In this document: positions 49,080 through 59,741 of the stretch, in pieces | Numbering within the stretch: position 1 is the stretch's first letter | How the letters are laid out: every line of letters begins with the position of its first letter | Origin: Chlamydoabsidia padenii | Taxonomy: Eukaryota > Mucoromycota > Mucoromycetes > Mucorales > Cunninghamellaceae | Reading direction: 5' to 3' | Length of the DNA stretch: 64,000 nt | Assembly (NCBI GenBank): GCA_025330725.1 | Contig: JAIWND010000008.1 | Span: 434,001-498,000, forward strand | The notes under the pieces: model-generated | Told to the model about the DNA's origin: nothing | What the model saw: the letters and a program-made list of their open reading frames with translations, nothing else | Databases searched by the model: none | Program-made: the position numbers and the translations under genes

Positions 49080-49799
49080 AACAGAATGCACACTTTAAAA
49101 CATTCATGCATTTCGCATTTCGCCAAAAGCGGGATTTGAAATCATTTGATTCACTTTTCTTGTGCACAGTCAAAGTCACATCATACTTGCTTAATTGTTA
49201 ACAGATGCTAATGATTAAAGTAGAGATGTGAATAATATGACATATTTCCAACATAAGTTACCGCAAAAGTCCAGCACCAAATCCCTTGTGTCAGTCTGCC
49301 CATGCTTGCGAGGATTTTTACCTGTCCTTTGCAAGAAAAAAAAAAATGAAGTCTGGTTCCTTTTCGTACTCTTTCAGATCCCGCCTACCTCTACTAAGAT
49401 ATGGAAAGACTCTAATCGCTCCAACTGTCAAGTGATACTAATGATTAAAATGGAGATGTGAACATTATAGCCTATTTCCAACAAAGTTTACATAATGGCC
49501 ATTGTATCAAGTTCCTTGTATGGAGCAGTATAGCCTCAAGATTGTTTGAACCTGACTTTTGTAATAAAAAAAAAAGTTGCAAGAGTGAAAATTGACCCTA
49601 AGACAAAACTTATTTCAAACCCCGCTTACTCTCGCCTGGAATATTGAGAGAGCTTTACTAGCTTAATGAACAAGTGATGCTAATGACAAAAATGACCATG
49701 TGCATTTCTTAGCCTATTTCCAACAAATTTTACATAATGGTCATTGTACTAAGTCTCTTGTAAGGAGCAGTATAGCCTTAAGATCGTTTTAACCTGACT

Positions 49800-49831
<32 letters not shown>

Positions 49832-50010
49832 GTTGTAGGATGAAAATTGACACACACAAGACAAAACTGATTTCAAATCCCGCTTACCCTCGCCTTGAAT
49901 CTTGAGAGAGCTCTACTAACTTAATGAGCAAGTGATGCTAATGACAAAAGTGACCATGTGTATTTCTTAGCCTACTTCCAACCAACTTCACATAAGGGCC
50001 AATGTAATAT
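49080..50010. repeat. Diverged tandem array, about four copies of a ~230-260-bp unit carrying the CAAATCCCGC motif
   Basis: Anchor GATGCTAATGA recurs at 49204, 49434 (GATACTAATGA), 49676 and 49934, giving spacings of 230, 242 and 258 bp. Each unit shows the order: TTTCAAATCCCGC-like motif, GAGAGAGCTTTACTA-like block, GATGCTAATGA, CCTATTTCCAAC, CATAATGGCCATTGTA, TTTTGTAA plus A-run, TTGACC. The last two copies are most alike. Motif forms: inverted GCGGGATTTGAAAT (49129), TTTCAGATCCCGCC (49372), TTTCAAACCCCGC (49613) and TTTCAAATCCCGC (49871). Much of the unit length difference comes from the A-run. It lies between two convergent genes and has no open frame shared by the copies. Confidence 0.85.
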
Positions 50011-50102
50011 ATTCCATCACTAATTAATTAATCAATTAACCAAAGAGAGACTTTATTATTTACATATAAAGGGGATATCTACACTATTCTATATGCTACA
50101 AT

Positions 50103-50864
50103 CTAATCTAGGGGAGGCATAAAGGTCGCCAAGTACTTGATCGCATTTTCCCTCCATTGATAAAACGCTAACGCCTGCATCAGAGCGTCACTAAGATCAT
50201 CCTTTTTCTTTGTTGTCATAAACATATCCACCAGATCATCAGGGCATGTCACTTTACCTTGCTCCAACCAGTCCTTCACCAACACCACCGATGCCTTCTT
50301 TTTATTCAACGTTAATAGATTCTCGTCCAGCAGCCAAAGTTTGTCCACCGGTTGTCGTAAGATCGGTTCCATGGGTGCGTCGTTGACTTGAGCTAGAGTG
50401 CACCACAGCAAGGCCTCGATGGTATTGACACGCAAAGTATGTTCAAAAATGCCGTGGCTACTACTACTGCGTGCCCTTTGTTGTTCAATCACAGTATGGG
50501 TGGGAAGTAATGGACAAATATGTTGCTGGACGAATCGATTCACCACAGGTACCATGGCAGACGGATGGAACTGATTCAATTCGAGATCGGTGACATGCCA
50601 CGCAGTAATATGTTTCTGTCTGGTCAGGTGGACAAATGCCAAGTTGCGATAACCCATATCAAAAGATAATACGGAAGGTGGTAAGAGTCGATCCATATCT
50701 ACCATTGTTGTTGATTGTTGATAAAGGTGTTCGAAATGAGTTTGTAATCGTCCAGTCAAGATAGGTTTGGTGCCGTACATTAACACACCACAAGATCGTG
50801 CCAATTCTTTTAGTTCCACTACCTTGAGTGTTGATAGATGAGCATTCACACGTTGTAAGATCAT
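50103..50864 (-). CDS. Mitochondrial Holliday-junction resolvase, Cce1 / Ydc2 type
   Basis: Single-exon gene of 253 codons including the ATG. Residues ~8-45 form a SAP-like DNA-binding helix pair (LKVVELKELARSCGVLMYGT...LTGRLQTHF), as in Ydc2/Cce1. The RNase-H-like nuclease core has LSFDMGYRNLAFVHL (first Asp), HTVIEQQRARSS (Glu) and the closing KKKDDLSDALMQALAFYQW (Asp pair), the catalytic set of the family. It resolves four-way junctions in mitochondrial DNA in yeast; mitochondrial location is inferred from homologues, and no strong presequence is seen. The ATG at 50864 is chosen because upstream in-frame sequence is a T/A-run product. GGCGGGATTTTAAT lies about 83 bp upstream. Confidence 0.95.
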   Translation of the reverse strand: MILQRVNAHLSTLKVVELKELARSCGVLMYGTKPILTGRLQTHFEHLYQQSTTMVDMDRLLPPSVLSFDMGYRNLAFVHLTRQKHITAWHVTDLELNQFHPSAMVPVVNRFVQQHICPLLPTHTVIEQQRARSSSSHGIFEHTLRVNTIEALLWCTLAQVNDAPMEPILRQPVDKLWLLDENLLTLNKKKASVVLVKDWLEQGKVTCPDDLVDMFMTTKKKDDLSDALMQALAFYQWRENAIKYLATFMPPLD

Positions 50865-51867
50865 GGACGCGTGAAAGAGGAAGAGTGGAAAGAAAAGGAG
50901 TTCCGATCTTTTTTTTTTTTTTTTTTTTTTTCTTTGAAGGAAAATTAAAATCCCGCCTTGATTTCCTTGATATTCTGACAACGATCAATTCATGCATGAG
51001 ATCAATGACCCTTATCTTATTATGTCAAACCATTGTAACTTGATTAAACATTGAAGAAACTCAATTATTCATATGTATCAAGCCTCCTGGAAAGGTATTC
51101 AAGGTAAAAAAGAAAAGCTGGGGCCGAAACTGATGTTCACTGAGGTGGTACTGGATTCCTTCCTGATACTGTTGCAGAATAAAGTCGATTTTTTTTTTGT
51201 TTTTGATCAAATAGATGCTCCTCCTTCATAATATATTTTACATTGTTGAAAAACGCAATGATCGGTGGTATGGCCTCATTCATGCTTATCCAAATCCCGA
51301 CGATAGACCATTTCCTTTTTTTTTTTTCGATTGATGAAAAAAGCTACATTATATGCCATAGACGCGAAAAAAAAATTGGGTGCTAAGAAACATACATGCA
51401 TATCATATGTACAGAAAAGAAGGAATCAGCAAGTACAAAGAAAGACAAAAAAAAGAGATTTGTTCAGCAAACAAACGAATGTTATCATATTGACTATCCG
51501 GATAAGAGAGATGATTCTTGGTTCACCGATCTGTTCGCCAAGACGATCCCTCGACGACGACTTTTAAGAGGTCTTTTTCAGTATCCGCAGTTCCGAAAAC
51601 ATACAGCCACCTACAATACGCCCAATAATTGGCTCTCAAAAAAAAAAAGGATCGACCAACCAACAGTAATGTCGGGAATTGAATTTAAATAAGTCTAATT
51701 TCAATAGACCGATTCTATTTCTCTCCCTTTTCTTTCCCTTTCCCTTCACTTTTTTTATTAACTTTGTTGTCATAGTTATATTCATTTCACCTCCATCACT
51801 TTTGTTACTTTACATTTGTTTTATCACCATCATCAGCAACAATACCAACCATTAAACTGTATCTACC
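50865..51867. promoter_or_regulatory. Divergent intergenic region
   Basis: A T-run at 50910-50931. AAAATCCCGCC at 50947-50957 (83 bp from the resolvase start). CAAATCCCGA at 51291-51300. TCGGGAATTGAATTTAAAT at about 51672-51690. A T/C-rich leader precedes the plus-strand ATG. The short open frames at 51331-51692 look random; no gene recognised. Confidence 0.45.
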
Positions 51868-52299
51868 ATGGGCTCATCGACACCACAACTCAAGTCCCCC
51901 ATTGTATACACATTGTCTATTGCATCCTTGATAATGCTCCTTGTACTCTACTGGGCTTGGAGGGATGATATATTGCTACTTCCACAACCATATCAACCAA
52001 AACCTGATCCTCTCTCATCTCTGGACTTTGTCACTCGTATACCAAGCCGGCCTTTACAATGTACAAGTGACACATTCAACATTGGGTCTTGGATCCACCG
52101 TCCTCTGAAACTCAAGGAAGACAGCATCAGGGGAATGGAAGACGCTGTCAACTATCATTGTCGCGGTAACTTTCCTCACAAGTGCTACAGACGTTTAGAA
52201 GACAATCCAAGTGAATTCAACCGAAGTCACCGCATGTAAGTTGCAAAGAAGAGGAAGAAGAAGAGGAGAGGGGTGAATACAGGGGATCTTATTTTGTTT

Positions 52300-52348
<49 letters not shown>

Positions 52349-53371
52349 GGTGCGTAGTGTTGACTATGCATGGGAGCCACAAACATGTGCCTTGGTACAA
52401 GTGGATCCTCGGAATTTGACAGCACATTTGGCAACACATCCTCTCCTCATGGTGGGCGATTCAATCACGCAACTACAATTCGAGAGTCTCAACTGTTTAC
52501 TCGGCCAAGATCTGACAAACGTACAACTTGACGCGAACTTGACTGGTGGCGATCCTAATGTATGGGCTGGACAATTGGTCCATCCTAGTCGTGTGAATGA
52601 AAAGGGGGCGATCACTTTGGCCTATATGCGCAGCGACTACTTGGTACGATTGGACGACTTCAAACTGATGGAACCTTTTGATGACGAAGGCTATTTGATC
52701 GGCAAAGGCAGTAACTTTCCTTGGATTCACGCTATAGATAGGTTTAGTTACATCATCATCAACACTGGTCCTCACTGGCATGCGGATCTAAAATGGGGAC
52801 CTAACAAATCAGATAAAGAACTCGTAATGGCTTTTACTCGTAGTATGGAAAATGTATTCAAGTATCTCAAGGCGAATGTCAGGTCGGATCAACGTGTATG
52901 GGTCAGAAGTACGCCATATGGTCATGCCAAATGCTCTCAGTACAAGAAACCCGACACCGTACCTCATGTCCCCACCAAGAAAGAAGGCGAATACCAATGG
53001 GATCTTTTGGAATCATTTGACATGGTTTGGAAGGTAAATCAAAAAATCATGTACGGATATGGCTTTACATGAAATACTCATCATCTTTTCTTTTATGGAA
53101 ATAGAACTGGATTGAAAATGAAAATGATGACCGGTTCCGCTTCCTGAATGTATCTCTATCAAATCTACGTGGTGATGCGCATTCTGGCCCTGATTCAGAC
53201 TGTCTTCACACATGCCTACCAGGTAAATCAAAACAAAGGCAAGGATGATAACCATGATGATACTAATAATAATTCTTTTGGCTTTTAGGACCTGTTGATG
53301 ACTGGAATCAACTCTTCTTCCATGAAATTGCCCAAGTTGCTGGATCATTGGCAACCGTACCTGGATCATAA
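51868..53371 (+). CDS. PC-esterase / TBL-like SGNH acyltransferase, type II membrane protein
   Basis: Four exons (51868-52235, 52358-53033, 53105-53222, 53289-53371) join in phase to 414 residues. The N-terminus has one membrane helix (YTLSIASLIMLLVLYWAW) after a short cytosolic segment, so it is probably a Golgi type II protein. The PC-esterase domain shows the GDS block LMVGDSITQLQFESL and the C-terminal DxxH block DCLHTCLPGPVDDWNQLFF. In plants and animals such proteins O-acetylate polysaccharides or glycans; here the substrate is unknown, perhaps cell-wall glycans (inference). Intron 1 contains an uninterrupted T-run of about 45 nt (52303-52347) just before its acceptor. Confidence 0.92.
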
Positions 53372-53646
53372 ACATGTATCTATGACTAGACATATTCCCT
53401 TCCCCTTTCTCCTTCACTCCACATAGATAAATTATGTTATCACCACTATAGTTATATATATTCAACACCCAATAAAAACATATACAAGTCTTTTATTTCA
53501 TTAAAGTCTTTTTTTTTATATTATATCCAGCAAAATAAAAATGATGTGGTACAAACTACATTGACAATAAAACTAAAGAGATGTGTGTGTGTGTGTGGGT
53601 ATAATATGGGGATACTAATACTACGTAGAAGGGGGGACAAACACAC

Positions 53647-55008
53647 TTACTTTTGTAGCAAGAATTTACCTTTTAAAGTCCCATTGTTTGGATTCCCGTC
53701 GATATTCAACAGTTCAGTTAGGAATTCATAAACTTCCACATTGGGGAAAGGTACCAGTTGTCGTTTCTTGGGTATGGTTGTTCCGCTAGAGATGGTGGGT
53801 ATTGTTGTAGGAGGGAACCAACGATCGATCTTGGGACCTTTTGCCATAAAGATCGCCAACATATCATGATGAGAAGGATCATAGCCATGCATACCAATAG
53901 GTTGTTGAGATATACCAGAAGTGGGATCAGACTTGTTGTGGTTTAAAAAGGCATATCCTACATCAGGTATTGTCACAATAGGTGCTATCCGTTCATTGTT
54001 GCTATAGTGATATTGTGAGGGGACATCTTGTTTGAGGTAAACTTGATAGTGAGCATCTTTAGGGTGTTGTTTGATATAAGATGTCAATTCGTCGTAGATT
54101 TCTAAAGTCGCATTAGCAGGAGCATCGTCATGAGGTCGGAGATCCAGCAAAGGCCATCCTTCACGATGTCGAAGATATGAGAGTGATGTTGGTGATAAGA
54201 TATCGTCGTAATATATATATTTGTCAGTTGTCGCCATTCCATGATCACTAACCTGTTATTAAGAACTTAACATGACAGCAAGTGATAGATGATAGTTATA
54301 CTTACCACGATAATATGAGCATGACCGTCAATGTTGCGTTGTTCAAGACCATTCATAAGTAATCCTATTGCTTGATCAAGAGATTCCACCGAGGATTTAA
54401 CATTCGGGTCGTTTGGTCCATACTCGTGCCCAGCCATATCCGCATGAGGGAAGTGTACTGATATAAAATGAGGACGTTCTTTAAAGGGCATGTCGATTAG
54501 TTCCAATGTCAAATCAACTAGTTCGTTTGGTGTCTTTGATGCGTTGAATCCGTAGAGATAATTGGGTAAGACAGCTTCTGATCCAGGCCACATGATTGCT
54601 GCTGATAATCGGTTATGTTCGTTGCAAGTTTTCCAAATCTATAGAATGACAAAAAGTGTTAGTTCATTATCATCTTTATCATGTTATTGTCTTGTCAGTT
54701 TTACCGGTTCCGCCGCACTATACCAAGCGCTGTCATCGTTTGAGTGATGGAATGTCTTAGACAGTGAAGGATCATAAAAGTCGTTGGCTACAATGCCATG
54801 AGCTTCGGGGTATAATCCGGTCACCAAAGTCCAATGATTTGGGAATGTTAAAGTCTATTTCAATTACATCCAAAAGCAAAAGATTAGAGAATTGTAAAAA
54901 TAAGATCGCAGTGTACTTACGGGAAAGGAGGAATACATGTGGTCGGCCTGAATACCTTCATTAGCTATAACGTGTAAAAGACAAGTTAGTTATAGTTACC
55001 TCCATTCT

Positions 55009-55079
<71 letters not shown>

Positions 55080-55605
55080 TAGTCGATCCATATGAGGTGT
55101 TACGCCCAATTTGAGATAATCTGGTTTGAATCCATCCAGTGATACTAAAATAACTGTAGAAGCAAAGTATTCTGTCCCATTGTAATAGAGTTTTTCAGGA
55201 GGTCTTTGGTGATGACCATGTTTGTGTGTCAGTAATGCCACAGTGATTCGGAAGGTAAGGAAACTGACTCCAATAAAGACACCAGCAAGTATATAGCGTA
55301 TCGTACGATCTCTCTAAATAAGAAATGATATAAAGACTTTGTTAGTTAATCAACAAGAACTAGTTATCTTATTTTACCCAAAGCATGGAAGGACAGGTGT
55401 AGTTGGATGAAGACTGTTGAGAGGAATCTTCATAGTCAGAATCGTCGTCGTCGTCGTCGTCGTCGTCGTCAAGTAAACGAGCCTGTTCGTCTTGATCATC
55501 ATAGTCCTTTTTACTGTGGGGTATTTCATAGGCTGTGTCATCCAGTGTGTTTATTGGTAGATTTTTCAAAGGCACATCGTCTTGGTTCATTATGGGGGAT
55601 GACAT
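53647..55605 (-). CDS. Ectonucleotide pyrophosphatase/phosphodiesterase (ENPP / Npp1-like), type II membrane protein
   Basis: Cytosolic N-terminus of about 80 residues with an Asp run ([17 protein letters not shown]), then one membrane helix ([22 protein letters not shown]). The lumenal/extracellular phosphodiesterase domain follows with alkaline-phosphatase-superfamily metal ligands: [14 protein letters not shown] (Asp), [18 protein letters not shown] (catalytic Thr), [14 protein letters not shown] (Asp, His), VSDHGM (Asp, His) and [12 protein letters not shown] (His). These fit the ENPP family, which cleaves nucleotide pyrophosphate or phosphodiester bonds. A very long A/T homopolymer (about 64 nt, 55013-55076) fills most of one intron. 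No start alternatives: the ATG at 55605 opens the exon. Confidence 0.94.
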
Positions 55606-56100
55606 TTATGAAAAGAAGGAGAAGGAAAAGAAAAAGAGGCGTTTACTTTTTTTAAGGAGCAAAAAAAATAAGGCGGCGTTTCAAATTCATGCCTTGGTTG
55701 CACAAAATGAGTTTCTTCATCTATCACCACTGTCATCATCAACTCAATCCACCCTGTATATCCATCCAGACTCATAAATATGATATACTCGACGATCGGG
55801 AAAAAGTGCTTTACGCCAACATAGAAGTTTAAAACAAAAGAAATAAAGGTTTGTCATTCACCTGCTCCACTACGGTAGTTATTGTCGATCGTACCGCATA
55901 TGATAGGTGACACCAAATTGTTTCCATAGCGGCAACATTAAAAATAAAAGGACCTAAAATAGACATGCTTGGTAAACCCTTTTTATTATTATTGTTACAA
56001 ACAAATAGAAGATTTAAAACTTCAATGCAAATCTAATCTAAAAAGATAAAACTATGTATATATTTATATCACTACAAAAGGGGGAAAAGGGAAGGATGAT
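55606..56100. other. Intergenic region between ENPP start and ADE4 3' end
   Basis: Presumed ENPP promoter and ADE4 3' UTR. GGCGGCGTTTCAAATTCATG at about 55670 is a diverged relative of the recurring motif, 65 bp upstream of the ENPP start. No gene seen. Confidence 0.4.
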
Positions 56101-56597
56101 CTATCGAGTAAAGCTATTGTGAAGGCCAACACAATCACTGTCGACGCTCATTCGATCACGCCCATCATCAGATCGTCCACCTTGTTCCAGATAAGTCATG
56201 TATTCTTCATCCACATCACCAGTAACGTAGCATTTGTCAAATACAGAAGTGTCAAACCTTTCGATAGCGGGGTTGAATTTCCGGACAGATTCTATCAGAT
56301 CATGCAAGTCTTGGAATATCACCTTATCGGCACCAATTTCTTCGGCCACTTGTTGATCATCCCGGTTGTGAGCCACCAGTTCTGTACGAGTAGGCATATC
56401 GATACCATACACATTGGGATATCGGATGGCAGGAGCACAAGAGGCAAAATAGACCTTTTTAGCACCAGCTTCACGAGCCATTTGGATGATTTCTTTAGAA
56501 GTAGTACCACGCACAATAGAGTCATCGACCAGCAAGACATTTTTACCACTGAATTCGAGAGCCATAGCATTCAGTTTACGACGAACGTTTTTCCGTC

Positions 56598-56640
<43 letters not shown>

Positions 56641-58045
56641 AAAGTTAAAAACTACATTGTTTACATTATTAAGAGTGGTCATATCCCCCCTTTTTTCGTT
56701 TCTTACCTTGTTTGCTGACCTGGCATAATGAAGGTTCTACCAACATATCTGTTTTTGTTAAAACCTTCACGATAAGAAATGTTCATTTTGCGAGAGAGTT
56801 GGATGGCAGCAACACGACTAGTATCAGGTACCTATAAGAGACAAGAAGTTAGACCACCAAATAGATACCATCACCAAATAAAACTATCTACTTACCGGGA
56901 TAACCACATCAATGTCCATTTTGTCACCCAAAGATTTCACCACTTGAGAGGCCAAAGCTTCACCCATACTTAATCGAGCCTTGTATACCGAGATACCATC
57001 CATGATACTGTCTTGACGAGCAAAGTAGACATATTCAAAGATACAAGGAGCAATACAATCGCTAGCAGCCAGCACACGACGCAACAAGGAGTCCTGAGTG
57101 ATGATGATTGCTTCACCAGGTTTAACATCTTCCACATCCGTAAAGCCAAGAGAATCTAACACCACACTTTCAGAAGCAAACATATAATCATAACCAGTCA
57201 CTGTCTTGCGACGACCAAGCACCAAAGGACGAATACCATGAGGATCACGGAAGCCAACAATACCATAACCAGCAATCATCGCCACACAAGCATACCCACC
57301 ACGGACTTGACGATAAAGATCCTTGATAGCAGTAAAAATATCTTCTTGGTTGACCCTGAATTTGCCCGTCTTTTGAAGGTTATCGGCTAGCACGTTAAGC
57401 AAAAGTTCAGAGTCCGAGTCGGTGTTGATATGACGATGGGCGACCTTGTCCAAAAATACTCGGAGTTCAGCCGCATTGGTCAAATTACCATTCTACATAT
57501 AAAGAGGAGATCAAAATTAGTTTCCATCATCATCATCACCCCACCCATCTTCGCCTTCTTTGCAAAAAGCATTTTATTACTATTTACTTACATGAGCAAA
57601 CACAATACCATAGGGAGAGTTGACATAAAAAGGTTGAGCTTCGGTAATAGAAGAGGACCCAGCAGTGGGATAGCGGACTATCATGAAAAAGAAGAAGAAG
57701 ACCGTTGTCAGTATCTGTTTGTCAGATCGATCCACACCCATGTTTCCAATTACTTTACCATGACCAATACCGAGACTGCCAATAAGACCAGAAAGTTGTG
57801 TTTCATTAAAGACATCTCTGACCATACCATTTCCTTTACATTGATAAAGGCGACCCTTGGGACCAGAAGTTACAATACCAGCGGCATCCTATATAAAAAA
57901 AAGATTATCAGTCAAGGGTAATAAAAATAAGAAGAGAATGAGCAATTACCTGACCACGATGTTGCAGTAAACCCAAGCTTTCATGAAGATCGGGGCAAGC
58001 AGAAGCACTTTGATCCGCCAAAATAATAGCTGATATGCCACACAT
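56101..58045 (-). CDS. ADE4: Amidophosphoribosyltransferase (glutamine PRPP amidotransferase)
   Basis: First committed enzyme of purine synthesis, making phosphoribosylamine from PRPP and glutamine in the cytosol. The start MCGISAIIL puts the N-terminal nucleophile Cys at position 2, exposed after Met removal. The glutaminase domain has [26 protein letters not shown] and [10 protein letters not shown]. The phosphoribosyltransferase domain has [21 protein letters not shown] and the PRPP motif [17 protein letters not shown], then [18 protein letters not shown]. It ends with a Ser/Asp/Arg-rich tail. Exons are short and in phase. A CAA-type repeat of about 45 nt (56599-56641) lies in an intron. 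The start is 82 bp from a CAAATCCCG motif. Confidence 0.97.
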
Positions 58046-58276
58046 TATAGTTATTTGCGATTCAATAAGAGAAAGAAAGAAGCAGAGCATCTGAAGGCGA
58101 ACCCTTTTCTTTTTTGACTCGTTTTTTCAAATCCCGATGTTTAAAACTCGCCAAGTTAAATTTTATTCTCACTCTTCTTCATTTCTTTGCCTTCATCGCC
58201 GACGCCATTAACGTGGGTATTATCACTACAACCAACAAAGTTGATCATCTCTGTGGTTTGTGTTGACATTTGTATT
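58046..58276. promoter_or_regulatory. Divergent promoter of ADE4 and the GUCD1 homologue
   Basis: 231 bp between start codons with TTTTCAAATCCCGATG at 58124-58139, 82 bp from the ADE4 ATG and about 140 bp from the GUCD1 ATG. Confidence 0.55.
58124..58136 (+). promoter_or_regulatory. TTTTCAAATCCCG motif in the ADE4-GUCD1 divergent promoter
   Basis: Exact core copy at 82 bp from the ADE4 start codon. Confidence 0.6.
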
Positions 58277-59265
58277 ATGCTTGGAACTACTGGTGGATTG
58301 GACATGGAAAAGCAATATAAAGAATACGATCAACACATGGTGCCTCACATTATGCAAGTAAGACAGTCATATACTCAACCTCAATCATACTTGACCATTA
58401 ATCTATTTTTATCTTGACTAATATGTAGGATACTCATTGGGATTGTGGTCTGGCTTGTGTAGCAATGCTCCTTCAAGGTATGAATGTCAAGACCAGCTCT
58501 AAAGATCTTGCGAAACAGTGTACGGTGGAAAGCATATGGACGATCGACTTGGCTTACCTGCTTGGAAAATATGCAACGGACTTTACCTACTATACCAGCT
58601 ACTTTGGAAGTCGCAAAGAATACCAAATGGACAGTTTTTATAAAGCAAATTTTGATGAAGACGAACTTCGGGTGAATCACTTATTCTCTGCTGCCAAAAG
58701 GTCCGCGATCCACGTGGTAAGAATGTATTGTATTAGGTCCAATCCAATATAGTAGTAGATAGATGTGTGGGATAACTAATTAACAATGTACTTGCTTCTA
58801 CTATGTCTCTTTTGAAGGGTGCTACCTCTGGATGACTTTAAACGATATTTGTCTTACAAAAGATTTGCATTACTTGTTTTGGTCAATGCTCGACTATTGG
58901 AATGCGTTTTATGCAAGGTAAATAAATTGTAGGAAACACTGATCACATATAATAGACATTAAATGTTTATAATTATTTAGGAGAAGCATACTCATCTGGA
59001 TAGGGGCAATGGCGATGGCTACTTGGGTAGGTGTCATACATGAATGAAGATGACTAGTTGACTGATTTATGTGTTTGTAGGTCACTTCGTGGTCCTCATA
59101 GGCTATGATTCTACTAACAATATCTTTATTTATCGGGATCCTGCTACGGAGGATAGTTACTGTGTGATGTCTACCAAGGATTTGGATCATGCTCGACAGG
59201 CCCAAGGAACCGATCATGACTGGTATGAAAAATAATGATGTGATAAATAGATTGACTTGTCCTTA

Positions 59266-59307
<42 letters not shown>

Positions 59308-59427
59308 CAGTATAGTAATCCAATTGTGGTGATTGAAATCAAGGACTTCCCTCATATTATCGAGTTACCTCGACCGCCAACGGGGGTAGGTGCAGATTAC
59401 TTTAGATTAATGATAGTCCTTTTGTAA
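58277..59427 (+). CDS. Guanylylate cyclase domain protein (GUCD1 / DUF-type cysteine-protease-fold) homologue
   Basis: Several small exons. The conserved block reads DTHWDCGLACVAMLLQGMN, matching the PF09778 (GUCD1) signature with its Cys residues. It is followed by WTIDLAYLLGKYATDFTYYT, LPLDDFKRYLSYKRFALLV, HFVVLIGYD and FIYRDPATEDSYCVM. Despite the name, the fold is papain-like and no cyclase activity is established. The start ATG at 58277 gives 27 codons in exon 1 in phase; the next in-frame ATG at 58304 is also possible. The 59222-59330 intron carries a T-run of about 38 nt and appears to use the second of two adjacent AGs to keep frame. Confidence 0.88.
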
Positions 59428-59741
59428 ATACTTGAAACTTTAAAAATAAAACCCGTTTTTACATCCTTTACACTATTGTTACTGTCTTGTGATATACTGA
59501 TAGGGTTAGTAGTAGTATATTATATTGATAGACACGCATCATTATCCTCCAAGGGGTATATGCTGTTGTCCCTTGGTCTCTGGTGATGGAATCGGTGATT
59601 ACAAGGCGAAAAGATTTTTCAATCGGCGCTTTAACAAATTGTATCACGGTGCGTATATAACGCGCAGAGATTGAATATGTATTTTTTCTTTTTCTCTTTT
59701 CATTTCATCATCATAAAATAAAACACTCAACTCTTCCTATT
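59428..59741. other. Intergenic region upstream of HMG-CoA synthase
   Basis: AAAATAAAAC near 59441 probably serves the GUCD1 homologue as a 3' signal. TATATAAC near 59655 is a TATA-like element about 85 bp before the next start. No gene seen. Confidence 0.4.

Noticed and set aside
49080..50010. CRISPR-like array
   Set aside because: Repeat units are ~240 bp and diverged with no short identical repeats and unique spacers; the genome is eukaryotic.
51331..51692. Two overlapping plus-strand frames upstream of the PC-esterase
   Set aside because: Lys-rich, overlapping, no start context, no family; treated as intergenic.
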